From NCBI RefSeq assembly GCF_902167145.1, contig NC_050105.1, positions 115,461,898 to 115,525,897 on the forward strand: DNA of 64,000 nt. The letters are read 5' to 3'. Of the stretch, positions 44,219 to 54,654 are shown piece after piece. Source of the DNA: Zea mays (taxonomy: Eukaryota > Streptophyta > Magnoliopsida > Poales > Poaceae). The first letter of the stretch is position 1. Each line of letters opens with the position of its first letter. A model generated the notes under the pieces. That model was not told the origin of the DNA. It saw only the letters and a list, made by a program, of their open reading frames with translations, and made no database searches. Position numbers and translations under genes: made by a program.

Positions 44219-44941
44219 ACACTGTGCAATGACGAATCATTTATGTAATCGTTTTGTACGTGAGCTCTGATCCTGACTCGTACATGGTTCGCATTCGGTT
44301 CGCCTTCTAAAACCGGGTGTGACATAATATTAAACCGATATATTAGTTGTGCTCGCGGTTAATTAAAAGAGCAGCTCGAACACTCGCAGATAGGGTTTTC
44401 AAAAATAGAACATGGATGGCGGTTACATACTGATCACATTATGGTTAATTTGTGGGTACATAGTGGTAACTATCTTGTAGTTATCCACAGTTTTGATAAA
44501 AAAAAGGGATTTGGTTAAGCTTTCATTAATTAAAACTAAAACTGGATCAACTAAAAGTGATTGCTTAAACTAACCCGCTATAGATCTAACCCAATTTTAT
44601 CTAACTTGGGATGCTTGTTGAGTGCGGAAGTACTTATCTATGCTATTTTCTGCAACAACTATGCTGCATACTATGCAAACCATTTATCAGAAGAGGAGAA
44701 TCTAAAGCTTGGACCTATAGGAGTCTCAAGATTACGACAAGTTTTAGAGGGGTGGTCAACCAGTTGGTCATCTTTTGTTGGTGATGTTTATGAGTCACTC
44801 TACTAGTGAAGACCTTTATTAATATGATAAGGTACTCAGTTTTGTATTTAACTAGTATTCGATATTAATAAAGAGTAAGTATCTGGTTTTATATCCTTTA
44901 AAGACATGTTGGTGGCAGAGAGTGACGGTGATAGCGGTAGG
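44219..44941. other. Region left of the Pack-CACTA, one short coding-like block
   Basis: A block at about 44620-44806 (+) translates to a soluble-looking peptide (NLKLGPIGVSRLRQVLEGW) ending in TAG. It has no recognised family and no clear start. The remaining sequence is AT-rich with nothing recognised. Confidence 0.35.
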
Positions 44942-44964
44942 AGACACTACAGAAAACTGATTAA

Positions 44965-45432
44965 AGAACGTGGGTGAAAAACCGTCGAACTTAATGTAAT
45001 AAGCCGTCGAACTTACCGTAAGAACGTGGGTTTACCGACGAATATAGCCGACGGCGATTTTTGGACGAACTTAAAGAAGTAAGTTCGACGGGGCCGTCGA
45101 ACTTAAGGTTAAGAAGGTGGGTACCGTCGAACTTACTATTAAGAACGTGGGTATCGTCGAACTTAATGTTAAGAACGTGCGTTTTTAAGTTCGACGGGGG
45201 CCGCCGAATTTATTCCCATAAGTTCGACGCCACCCACGTTCTTAATAGTAAGTTCGACGGGGCCACGTGGTCGTCGAACTTATGTGTCCCGCGGACGTCT
45301 GCGCGGATTGGACAATAAGTTCAACAGTACCCACGTTCTTAACCCTGCGTGGGTCTGCGAGGACTGCACAATAAGTTCGACGGTACCCACGTTCTTAACC
45401 TTAAGAACGTGGGTACCTACGTTCTTAACCCT
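44965..45432. repeat. Pack-CACTA left subterminal repeats
   Basis: Many copies of GTCGAACTTA/TAAGTTCGAC and AAGAACGTGGGT/ACCCACGTTCTTAA occur in both orientations, often as facing pairs. Short open frames across it are by-products of the repeat. Confidence 0.9.
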
Positions 45433-45840
45433 TTTCCAGAAAAAAAATAAAAAATACAAAAATGCAAAAATTAGACACACATAATATCACATGCAACACA
45501 ATATATCACATACAATACAGATTTCAAACACATTGATATATGTTCATATCACAAATTCACACAAGTCCAAATATATAAGTTCGCAAATTCACATAAGTCC
45601 AAATACATAAGTTCACAAATTCACACAAGTTCACATCCATATAGTTCACAAGTTCAAACACACAAGTTCAAACATTAGCTCCATCGCTCCATCGCTCTCG
45701 ATCAGGACCAATACACCATAAAAACCCACCGTACCTGCTAGTAGAGCAAAACTAGTAAGAGCATGAATAAAATAAAAAGGTCACTAAAGGTTGAACTACG
45801 ATAATAAACAGTATGAAAAGTAATGTTATGACATAATTAC

Positions 45841-47048
45841 CAGACAACTCCCAAACTGGCCACATCCCAGGGAAATTTCATAGGATTTCTCCAAACAATC
45901 ATCTATTAATCTTTGCTTCTCTAATAATGTCGCTTGTCCATGGGAATTGACACGCTCAGGATCTAACTCCAACAACTGTTAGCCAGGTAAGTAAACATTA
46001 GGAGGAGACACCATGTGTCCAATATCCAAACTAACTAGTCTACTGTTTTTATAGGAGCACCAGATATAACACAGTTATCCTGTATTGGATGATAACATCT
46101 CATGAAACATTTTCCTGATTTTTCTACCACTTCATTTTGGTGAAAATTTAAACAACTTTTCCCATTGGCTGATCAGATGCATATTATTCAACTAAACCAA
46201 AGAAAAAACCTTGATTATACATCAAATGAAAATATCGGTTATTTAAGCAACTGTTTTCTATACAGGAAGCTTGAGATGTTAACATAATAACTTCAACTAA
46301 TCAGTAATTCAGGTACAAAACAACAGCAGGTGATGTAAGGAGGAACGCACTACCTTTTTGCAAGTAGTCACTGTTGTACCAAGTGTGGCATTCACACACA
46401 AACTTTCAAAAGCGGTCTTATGATGGTCCAGGATTGTTATTCTGAAAAGGATAGATATTTAAGTGTCAATACTGTTTAATTGAACAGAGGGTTGAAAAAT
46501 ATTATGCATAGTGTACAAAAAGTTTAACAGAAATCTCTTAGGTTTTGATTAATGAATTTATGCAACAGAATATGGCAAGGTAACCACTGCTGAGCTACAT
46601 GTAAAACGATGACGTCTCGCATACTCTCGTATGCATTAAACAAAATGAAAACATGGAGAGGGGATGTGCATTATTTGTCAAGGAAAAAAGATTTGAAACC
46701 ACAGATGCAGTCAGTGGGCCGACACAAAAATGCGTTCTACCCCTGAGCTATATTGGCAGCCCCAGCTCACATTTCGAGTCTGAAGGCTAACTTTGAACGG
46801 GGCCTTTGATTTACATATGTGATTTTACCTCCCTCTAGCGAGATAGAAATCGAGAATGGAGGTGACTTCACTAAGTTTGCTCACACAAAGCAATTCCAAC
46901 TCGGTTCTGAATATGGAAACTGGTTGCAGGACTGCAGATGCTTACATACCTTTCGACTTTAGGGGCTATATCTTCAACAAAACCAGGAGGTCCCACAAAG
47001 TCAAGAAGGTAAACATCTTTTATTTCTTCCAGTGGAAGTGAATCACTC
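45841..47048 (-). pseudogene. Captured exons of a DHH-family phosphoesterase gene
   Basis: Three exon-like blocks on the minus strand keep splice borders. 47048-46950: LPLEEIKDVYLLDFVGPPGF. 46441-46354: ITILDHHKTAFESLCVNATL, including the DHH motif of the DHH/DHHA1 phosphoesterase superfamily. 45975-45841: LLELDPERVNSHGQA and SYEISLGCGQFGSC, exactly 45 codons. The AG acceptor and GT donor flank each block. Upstream exons with the first metal motif and the downstream end are absent. In intact plant proteins these segments are adjacent, so introns were captured with the exons. Not expected to be an active enzyme. Confidence 0.75.
46690..46763 (-). repeat. tRNA-like remnant, possibly the head of a SINE
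   Basis: On the minus strand TAGCTCAGGGGTAGA matches an internal pol III box A, and GGTTTCAAATC, about 50 bases later, resembles box B with one extra base. The cloverleaf is not restorable with confidence: the acceptor ends do not pair well. A tRNA-derived SINE remnant or tRNA relic is suggested, not shown. Confidence 0.35.
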
Positions 47049-47969
47049 CTACAAAACAGACAAAAAAATACGTGCACACAGATGACTATTGTAGCTGATG
47101 GCTTCGAAGTTCATAAAAAAACAAATAACAAGTTTTGTTTATGTATTCCAATATATTCAATCATTTGAATTCAGCAACCTTTCTTATTAGTAGAAGGCCA
47201 ATGGCAAATAAACATTTATCAAGCAAATGTGCTTTTGTTTATGGTAGGTGAGAACATGCACACAAATAACCCGGAGATTGCCCTTGCCCAGACTTGCTGG
47301 AAATTTGGTTAGTACAAATACGATCTCTTGTTGTAAATATTAGTTTGACAACAGCTAGCAAGAATGAAATTTGGTTAACTTGTGTACAGTTTCAGTTGTT
47401 GAGCAACTTCAGGTTATGGCATCAAAACATCAGTATAAAGAAGCATCTGCACACACCTGTAAAAGCTTTAGAATTGATTTCAATGTCTGAAATATTTTAG
47501 TGCTCGTACTGATTATTTTGCATGATTCTGCATATGATTTCTAGCCAATTTCTAACTCTGTTCTAGGCACTGAACCAACTATGCAGTCATTTTGAAGCCT
47601 ATAGAGATATGCCTAAAATAATAGAGCTGAGAGAGAAATTCAAGAACATCAAGAAAAATCCCTTAGCTGAATTATCTGTCTCCCGCGGTTGGCAGTAGTT
47701 GCGAATGCCTCTTCTGATGGCAGCATGTGTGGTAACTGAAACAATAAACTTAGTATGCATTAGGAAAAATGACAAGCCATATATCGCTACTGTCTTGCGC
47801 AAACTAATTGAAAGAATAAGTCTCCAGTTGGCGGCGAAATCTAAGTACATGAGATTTGTAGAAAGATGTATGAATCACCGCAATCCTAGGAAAATCGTCG
47901 CTGTATCTATACTTTAGCTAAAATAAAGAAAAAATGAGGGTGCAAAGTATATCTAGAAACAATTCTCAC

Positions 47970-48032
47970 ATCAGTTGTCTGATCAATTATGCCATCTAAG
48001 TCGAAGAATAGCGCACCGGGGATGTGTGCCAC
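47970..48032 (-). pseudogene. Captured exon of a mercaptopyruvate/thiosulfate sulfurtransferase
   Basis: A 63 bp block encodes VAHIPGALFFDLDGIIDQTT, very close to the rhodanese-domain segment of plant sulfurtransferase STR1-type proteins (AHIPGA.FFD.DGI.D). It is flanked by AG acceptor (48033-48034) and GT donor (47968-47969) and is exactly 21 codons. The catalytic Cys loop and the other rhodanese domain are absent. It lies between the SPL and DHH fragments in the same orientation. Confidence 0.78.
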
Positions 48033-48170
48033 CTGAGGATACCAGAACACTTTAGCTCCAACAATTATCTCAAAAAGGAAGATGAGATAGCTGATGCTGA
48101 ATTATGAAGGTATTTTGCCACCTGAGGAAGATGTGTGCCACCTGAGGATACTAGAACACTTTAGCTCCAC
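48019..48170. repeat. Local tandem duplication beside the sulfurtransferase exon
   Basis: GATGTGTGCCACCTGAGGAT and the following ACTTTAGCTCC occur near 48020 and again near 48130, about 110 bp apart, with one or two differences. The second copy repeats the acceptor site and only the first bases of the exon. Confidence 0.85.
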
Positions 48171-48388
48171 CAAATCAGTACCCACGTTCGAAGGTATTTT
48201 GCCAATTATGAAGGTAGTTTACCAATTATGAAATAGCAGAAGTCAAGAATAGCATCAGATGGTGATATATGACGAATGTTATTTAAGTTATGTGCAAAAC
48301 AACTACTGCCAAATCATGGGATCATCGATAACCAACGTTGAACAAAAGCTAGCAGTAAAAATTGGTGTGCTAATTAAGAGATAAGCAA

Positions 48389-48787
48389 TGCTTACTCATA
48401 GTCAAAGTAGAATTGAGCCTAGACAATTATCAGATGTAACAGAAATTAAACTGATCCAGACAACATGTGAAAGGGATCAATATATTTATCAAAGCAAATA
48501 AAAGCTGAAACAAAACTTCAGTCCATTCTTGTTTTCTAAGTGATAAGAAATGCTTACTCATGGTCAAAGTAGAATTGAGTCTCGGACCTCGTCTCTTGTT
48601 TTCTAAAACCTTTCCCCCTTAATGGATCGGCAGTGCTCCTGCCATTTTATTCAAAAAAGTAGAATTGAGCCTAGATAGTTATCAGATGCAGCATGAATTA
48701 AATTGATTCAGACAACATGTGAAAGGGATCAATATATTTACCAAAGCAAATAAAAGTTGAAGCAAAACTTCAGTCCATTCCTATAAC
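48389..48787. repeat. Tandem duplication of about 150 bp in the Pack-CACTA
   Basis: TGCTTACTCAT..GTCAAAGTAGAATTGAG followed by AACATGTGAAAGGGATCAAT and CAAAACTTCAGTCCATTC occurs twice (48389-48535 and 48551-48780). The second copy is split by the 76 bp LINE tail. Confidence 0.88.
48580..48655 (+). mobile_element. Ultra-short 5'-truncated LINE tail
   Basis: A 76 bp insert ends CTCCTGCCATTTTATTC plus an A-run and contains AATGGATCGGCAGTGCTCCT, wording typical of plant L1 3' ends. It is bracketed by the 14 bp duplication AAAGTAGAATTGAG (48566-48579 and 48656-48669). The unduplicated site is visible in the tandem copy near 48405. Confidence 0.82.
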
Positions 48788-49844
48788 TCAGATTATTGTT
48801 ATGAACTGAAAGAAAAATGTGTACATCTGAAACACAGGTCATAGATATTTGTGAACTGAAGCTATGTAAAAAACAGAATTAAAGTAGGTAGGTGAATGAC
48901 AATGTATGACACATAAGTCAGTTATTATGTGATTGAAGCTGTAGTAGAGGAGTCATAAAATATTTCTACAGTGTCGTTGAAACTGAATTTATATGTTAGA
49001 AGATGTTCCTTACGTTCAAATGACTATTGCTAGATGAGGCTCATAACCCACTAACAATGGTAATCATATAGGCAAGTCAATTTATATTAACAATATTGGG
49101 CAAGTGAAAGATATTCATGAAAAAATTATCAAACCATAAAAATCATGATTGTTTCTCATGCGTGCAAATTAAATCCACCATCACCTTGTGGTTCGTATAC
49201 CTAGACAGCATGGTGAAAGTGAAAGGTGAAACACCACTGAAATACTGAAAACTGAAATGAAATCATGATTGGAAAGCAAAAGCCATAAATTCAGTATACA
49301 AGCTAAAAGGTTGCTACTGTTACTTTCCCACCTTTCTTGAAATAATGATTAACATATTACCATAATAGTATTTCGAACAGAACATATACAATAACCTTCC
49401 CTATAAAAATGGTAGACATTTTTTCAGACCATGAATCCTAATCCTCGAAGCTACTGGATAGTACATTAAACATAATATAACAATACGCCCAAGAGTTGCA
49501 GTAATATTTAGCCTCAAAACTTAAACATAGATAGAAGAAAGAAAATGATACCAATGATAGGTCGATTAAGAATCCCTTCAATGCACATCTGTCCAGGAGG
49601 TGCAGTTGTTGATGTGCCTCTAACTGAAAGCTCGTCTGCTATTGAGGAAATTAGCTTGCCCAATTAGAAGAATGGTTCTCCTGGGGACGCATCTGCTATA
49701 GCACAAACAGACTGCCAGAAATTGTAAACATCGAGTGAATCTTAGCAAGCAATATCTACTACAAGATCAGCGCCATTGTTCATCCATGAATAAAACAACA
49801 AGCAACTACATCTCCACCCAAAGAACTCATAAAACCATTTCTTG

Positions 49845-50150
49845 GCAGAAGCACATCTCGCATCCGGTGATTACGACGACAGGCATCTTAGAGTGTGCCT
49901 CGCAGACCTTGTGGCAGCGGTGGTAGTCGTGGCACTTGCTGAGGTCGACCTTGCAGCCGTCCACCGTGGGGCACTACGTCCTGTCGGCGCCACCGGGCTC
50001 GAGCATGGGCGCTTCATTGGGCTAGCAGACGACGTTGTTGTTGTAGCAGCGACTCCTTTGTGTCGTCCGCCGCCCCGAACTTGCCTAGTCGGTCGAGCTT
50101 GAGGTCGACGGAGCACTCCGCCCAGCTCCCCCACTCCCGGGACGACGAGA
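49845..50150 (-). pseudogene. Captured SPL (SBP-box) transcription factor exon 1 fragment
   Basis: Read on the minus strand with two frame changes: ECSVDLKLDRLGKFGAAD (about 50120-50065), then SSASPMKRP, then the start of an SBP box, CPTVDGCKVDLSKCHDYHRC followed by HKVCEAHSKMPVVVITG (about 49975-49860). The order matches grass SPL14/16-type proteins. Zinc ligands Cys/His of the first finger are mostly kept, but the usual RFCQQCSRFH is altered (CEMCFCQE) and the sequence stops there. It is the most 5' captured fragment and in line with the other two, so it could head a chimeric transcript. It cannot give a functional SBP domain. Confidence 0.8.
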
Positions 50151-50819
50151 CAGCATCAGACGAGCGAATCGAGAAGTGGTGTAGCTTCTTCACGCCGCCC
50201 ATCGTCGATGCTGGTGGTCTTCGAGGCAAGCAAATCGGTGTTGTTGTCGACCTCAAAAACCACCACCAGCAGATCCCTGTCCCGCACATCTGCTCGCCGC
50301 CCAGCGAACTTGGTGCCGCTCGTCGACGCGTCCAACTCCACCGTGGCCGATGCACTCACGGCGGAGCACCTGTTTCGTCGTGCTCGGCGCGCACACCTCT
50401 GGTTCCACCACTCGGATTCGGGGGGTACCGGCGTTGGCGAGGCACGCATGGATGGAGGCGGTCTCATCCCCGGCGGCGGTCACCATCTATCCAGACACAA
50501 AAATGGCGTTGGCGCGGACATCCTCGCGGCGAGCAAGGGTGTTGTGTGTGCACGCCAGGGGGAGGCATCGCGTGGTGTCTACGCCAGTGGGGGAGGGTGC
50601 GGGGGCGGGATGAGCGGGGTGGGGAGCGGGTGAGATTTCTGGCGGCCGCCTACTTTTGATTACGTGCTGGCCGCTTCCTCCTCCCTGCGAAGGGGTTGTG
50701 GAGCGCGCGGGCTGGCGACAGCGGGGCGCACGAGCTGGCGGGCGGCGGCGGGCGCGAGCTAGTGGGAAGTGGGAAAGGAGAGGAAGAGAGACGAGCGGAG
50801 TTAGGGATTTAGGTTTTTG

Positions 50820-51025
50820 GGTTAAGTTCGACAGTGTCTACGTGGCCCACGTATTTAATTTAAGAACGTGGGTACCCACGTTTCTAATAGGTTAAGTTCG
50901 ACGGTTTTAGCTAGGGCCCACGAAGTTAATTTAAAAACGTGGGTACCCACGTTCTTAAAAAAATCCATGAACTTAACTAATGTAAGAACGTCGGTACCCA
51001 TGTTCTTAACAAAACCCACGAACAT
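50820..51025. repeat. Pack-CACTA right subterminal repeats
   Basis: GTTAAGTTCGAC, AAGAACGTGGGTACC and GGTACCCACGTTCTTAA copies mirror the left end. They stop just before the terminal ACAAAACCCACGAACATTTA. Confidence 0.88.
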
Positions 51026-51047
51026 TTATCAGTTTCTTGTAGTGAGA

Positions 51048-51719
51048 GAGCTGGAATTTAGGAATAATATAGGTCTTGATTGGATGACTGCATGTCTGTA
51101 ATCAGGCTCGCCCCACTCTGACTGTCCAGATACTGTTGTTTTGAGAGTACCGATGGATGCAATCAAAATACCTTAAAATGACTTATTTTGTATCCTCTCA
51201 TCCGGTCTACGTCTCTCGTGTGCAGCCAACCAAACAAAAACTTAGCAAAAGTCAATGCATGTGGTGGTGCAAGACGAGACAGTGCAGGTAACAATCAGGA
51301 GGATAGAGATTGTCTTGGAGTTGGTCTAGGGCGGCTCGGGCAGCCAGGGCACAGCATGCCATGCCCTGGATGGAGGCCGGCGTGGCTATTCAGGCTCAGC
51401 TGCCCTGCCCAATGCAACGCGCCATGACTTTCTTCACTATTTGTCACCAGTGGCTAGTTTCCTGACGCTTCTGGTGGCGTTGGTGCCCCCTTTCGGTGAA
51501 CGGTGATCCGCTCCACCCCATGCCGGCGTGCACCGTGGCCGTGGCTTTTGTTCGGACACGTCGAACATTACACGGGGCGCTGTTGCAGGCAGCGGGCCAA
51601 CCAGATCTGCCACCACAGTAACAGTACGTACATGCGCACCGCGCCAGCGGATCCATCCATACACAAGTCCACTGCAGCAGAGGCCCACGCTGGCCCGGCT
51701 AGCTGCCGTAGGGGACGAG

Positions 51720-51752
<33 letters not shown>

Positions 51753-52631
51753 GTAGGCCATGTGCGTGCAGCCATCAAATCCCATCAGCAGCAACTTGCA
51801 ACTGCAGCTACCCGGCGGCCGCCGCATGGCATGATGCACCGTGACAGAAGCAGCAGCAGCAGACAGAGGGAGAGGGGCCCCACAGCCCATAGGGTGATAG
51901 CCTGTCTCCGTCCTGACACTGCTCCCCCACAATCCTGGGGCTTGCTGCACGCGCAGAAAAAGTGAAAAACAAGAGCACAAGCGGCAGGCAGGGCAGGGAC
52001 CATGCGGATTGATGGATGGGGGGCGGGGCATCCTACTATCCACCCATGCATGCATGCATGCATGCATGTTGCATCGCCAGCGGCAACAAGATCCGTGGGA
52101 CGGGACTGTGCGAGAGATCATCAGATGGGATCTGCAGTGGCTTGCCCTGCTGCTGCTGGCTGTGCCGCAGATGCCTTGTCGCTCTCACACTCCGCCTGGC
52201 CTGCCAGTGCACCTCCAAAGGTGCTGTGCCTGTGCGGGGTACGGATAATCATACCAAAAAGGCAGTGCTACCCTACGAGCATGCGATGCGAGCGAGGGAT
52301 CTGTCCGGCAGGGTGGGTGGCAGGAGCTGCGCCTCTGGCCCCACCGTTTCTGAGCTTTCTTTCTTTCTTTCATGCAGTGCTTGCCAAGCCGTTTGGCCAT
52401 AGTGGGGCCCAGCTCCACTTTTGTGGACGCCACGCAACGTCTTGCCAGCTTTTGCTCAGCCACGCCAGCAAGAGAGTTGGACAGCCACTGCTCACTTCAC
52501 TGGTAGTACTAATAAAGGGGCAGTGCACGATAGCCACGCCCGTGCCTCTGTTTGATTCCCTATTAGGACATGTTAGGTTGACAGGTTTCCATTCTAGAGA
52601 AGAATTAAGTTAATCCTCTCCTTGTCACTTG
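51048..52631. other. Low-copy-looking sequence with microsatellites, no gene recognised
   Basis: A CTCCTG repeat of about six units lies at 51718-51752, a CATG repeat at 52044-52069 and an AGC run near 51848. GC content is mixed and no frame shows a known domain. It may be the flank of a gene outside the window or an unrecognised repeat. Confidence 0.5.
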
Positions 52632-52770
52632 AATCACTTAGGGCTAGTTCTGTAGCCACAAAACCGGTGTGGATTGGAGGGGTTAAAATCCCCATCTTTA
52701 TACAATTTTGAATAAGTAAGAGATTTTAGCCCCTCCGATATTTGGACTATCAAACTAGCCCTATGTGATT
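52632..52770. mobile_element. Small TIR MITE, about 139 bp
   Basis: The left AATCACTTAGGGCTAGTT and right AACTAGCCCTATGTGATT are inverted copies with one mismatch. No coding sequence. No clear target duplication outside these ends, so the superfamily is undecided. Confidence 0.65.
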
Positions 52771-53056
52771 GCGAACCAGATATACTACCTCGAAGTAGGG
52801 ATAAATTCAGATAGTAATTCAGATGTTTTTTTTGTCGTCTTTCTTCGATTGCGAACAAATAATATATAAAATTTGTTATGTAAATTTATATTCTTGTTTT
52901 TTCTAGCATTGAGCTTATTAAGATCAATATAAAGTAAATATAAAACTGGTTCGATCTTTTTAAAATAATTGATACAAATTCGGATACGGATACTATTCGT
53001 ATACAAATGGTTTTTTTTTCACGTTTTCCGTTGTATGAAAAAAATAATGCATAAAA
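52771..53056. other. AT-rich intervening sequence
   Basis: Nothing recognised between the small MITE and the hAT derivative. A- and T-rich, with TTTTTTTT and AAAAAA runs. Confidence 0.5.
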
Positions 53057-53064
53057 AGTACACG

Positions 53065-53770
53065 CAGGGGCGGATTTACGACCGGGGCTGCCTGGGCTGC
53101 AGCCCCGGTCGCGGCCCAGTAACGCGAGCAATAGGTCCATCGCGATTTTGTGCCCAGCTCTGCCTCGTGCTGCGATTTCGTGCCCACTGTCCAGCCTCGC
53201 GCGGCCGCGCCTAACCTAATCCAGCCGCCGCCTGCTAGGCCGCCAGCCGTGGAAGACTCGCGGCACCGCGCGTCCGCGCCACCGCCCAGGCGCTCACGGC
53301 CCGACGCCCGCAGCACGCAGCGGCGCAGGCACGCAGCGTTGCTTGCCTAGTCGCTGGACGGCTGGAGGCCAAAGCTGCCGTTCGCTGAGCCGGACCGCCG
53401 GATGAGCGGAGCCCGCAGGCCACCCCTGGCCGCAGCGACGCTCGCCTCGCCAGCGCCTGGACCCGGAGCACCGCCGAGGCCCGGAGCACCGCGGCCACAG
53501 GCCACCGCCGTTGTCCAGCCGAGCAAGCGTGAGCCGAGCAGAGCAGGGATTTGTGATTTGAAGTTTGATTTGAATTTGATTATTTATTTGATAGTAATTT
53601 CGTGTTTAATTATAGGAATAAGATGGACATGATGTTTAATTATTGCTTGATGTTTTCAATGTGCATGGGCAGTGGCGGATTCAGGGGTTTAATTATTTTT
53701 TTGTTTGGTTTAAATTTTTTTGTTATAGTCTTAGTAGCCCCCTCTTGTATCAATCCTGGATCCGCCACTG
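53065..53770. mobile_element. Non-autonomous hAT element, 706 bp
   Basis: The ends CAGGGGCGGAT and ATCCGCCACTG are inverted with one mismatch. The exact 8 bp target duplication AGTACACG lies at 53057-53064 and 53771-53778. A GC-rich interior (53090-53530) has no recognisable domain. A second TIR-like copy (CAGTGGCGGATTCAGG) lies inside at 53669. Its TIR type differs from the 9.7 kb hAT element. Confidence 0.88.
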
Positions 53771-53778
53771 AGTACACG

Positions 53779-54124
53779 AGTATTTATTCTTGTCTCTGTA
53801 AAATATTTAACAGCATGGATAAAGATTAGCACCGATTTTATGCACATTTACATTAAAATATTAAAATTCATCATATAATTTGGATGTTTAGTACTCGCTA
53901 CATCGAAGCCTGCAGTAGGTAGTACGGTTGAGGTCCAGTCCAGCAGCAGGTAGCAGCAGAGCGGCGTGGTATTCTGTGGACTGCACGCGCCTTTATTCGC
54001 GCAGGCACGATGCCCGTGCTCTGACGACCCTGAGAGAGGGACCGCCCCTAGACGCCGCCGCAGGCAGGGGAAAGCCGGAAGCGAGGGCGCAGTCGCACGC
54101 AGGAGTCAGGACGACGCTGGGTCT
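53779..54124. other. Intervening sequence, nothing recognised
   Basis: Short stretch between two small transposons; AT-rich at first, then GC-rich. No ORF with a known motif. Confidence 0.5.
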
Positions 54125-54127
54125 TTA

Positions 54128-54504
54128 GGCTGCCCGCAATGGGCGACTGCATGCCCGCGCTACCCGACTTAGCGTAAAAAAAATGCTGCATCGCAGGACT
54201 CTACCCGATACTGCATGCTCTGAGTTACGCCATTTCTAGCGCTCTCTCTCACCTACGCCAAACAGAGGCAGTGCAGCTGCAGCAGCAGAGGTGGGCCCGC
54301 GACTGCACGCTCTCTCCCATAATCGCTATGAAGTGCACGCAAGCATAGTAGAAAAAATAATATAATATGTGGTAGTTGGTATATGGTTGGATATAAAGTA
54401 AACATGAGTGCGGGGAATTCTGGTATAGAGTAAAGAATTTTGCTGACTAGGACAGAATATTCTTTTTAGGGTAGAAATTTAGAGTAGTATGAGTGTGGAT
54501 AGCC
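54128..54504. mobile_element. Tourist-like (PIF/Harbinger) MITE, 377 bp
   Basis: It starts GGCTGCCCGCAATG and ends GAGTGTGGATAGCC (imperfect inverted ends). TTA target duplications lie at 54125-54127 and 54505-54507. The termini are only about 65% matched over 14 bases, so the family is tentative. Confidence 0.6.
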
Positions 54505-54654
54505 TTATCGGCAGGCGACACGCGGCCGTGGCAGTGTGGCCTGGTCCTACCTGCGCGTTGCCGTCGATACTCTACAGACTACACAGGCGGCAGGTGCATG
54601 CTGGAGCCCCGGGCTCCCGGCGGTGCCGTCACTAGTACAATTTGGCTCTATACA

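Larger units (their letters stand above)
44945..51044 (-). mobile_element. Pack-CACTA: non-autonomous CACTA element carrying host gene fragments
   Basis: Left end CACTACAGAAAACTG and right end CAGTTTCTTGTAGTG are inverted repeats. The 3 bp target duplication AGA lies at 44942-44944 and 51045-51047. Subterminal repeats (GTCGAACTTA and AAGAACGTGGGTACC) cluster at both ends. No transposase was found. The interior has exon-like fragments of three unrelated host genes, all on the minus strand. The outer TIR plus TTCGTGGG resembles the 8.3 kb CACTA element, so a related transposase could mobilise it. Confidence 0.93.

Noticed and set aside
45061..45484. Short open frames across subterminal repeats of the Pack-CACTA
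   Set aside because: Artefacts of the AAGAACGTGGGTACC/GTCGAACTT arrays.
49735..50659. Plus-strand frames over the SPL fragment
   Set aside because: The minus strand carries the recognisable SBP-box and SVDLKL segments; plus frames are complements of these.
51437..52613. Many overlapping frames in 51.4-52.6 kb
   Set aside because: All differ by strand and frame with low-complexity Cys/His/Gly/Ala content and microsatellites; no coherent exon series.
53150..53540. Possible captured gene in the GC-rich part of the 706 bp hAT element
   Set aside because: No frame shows a known motif; composition alone explains the open frames.
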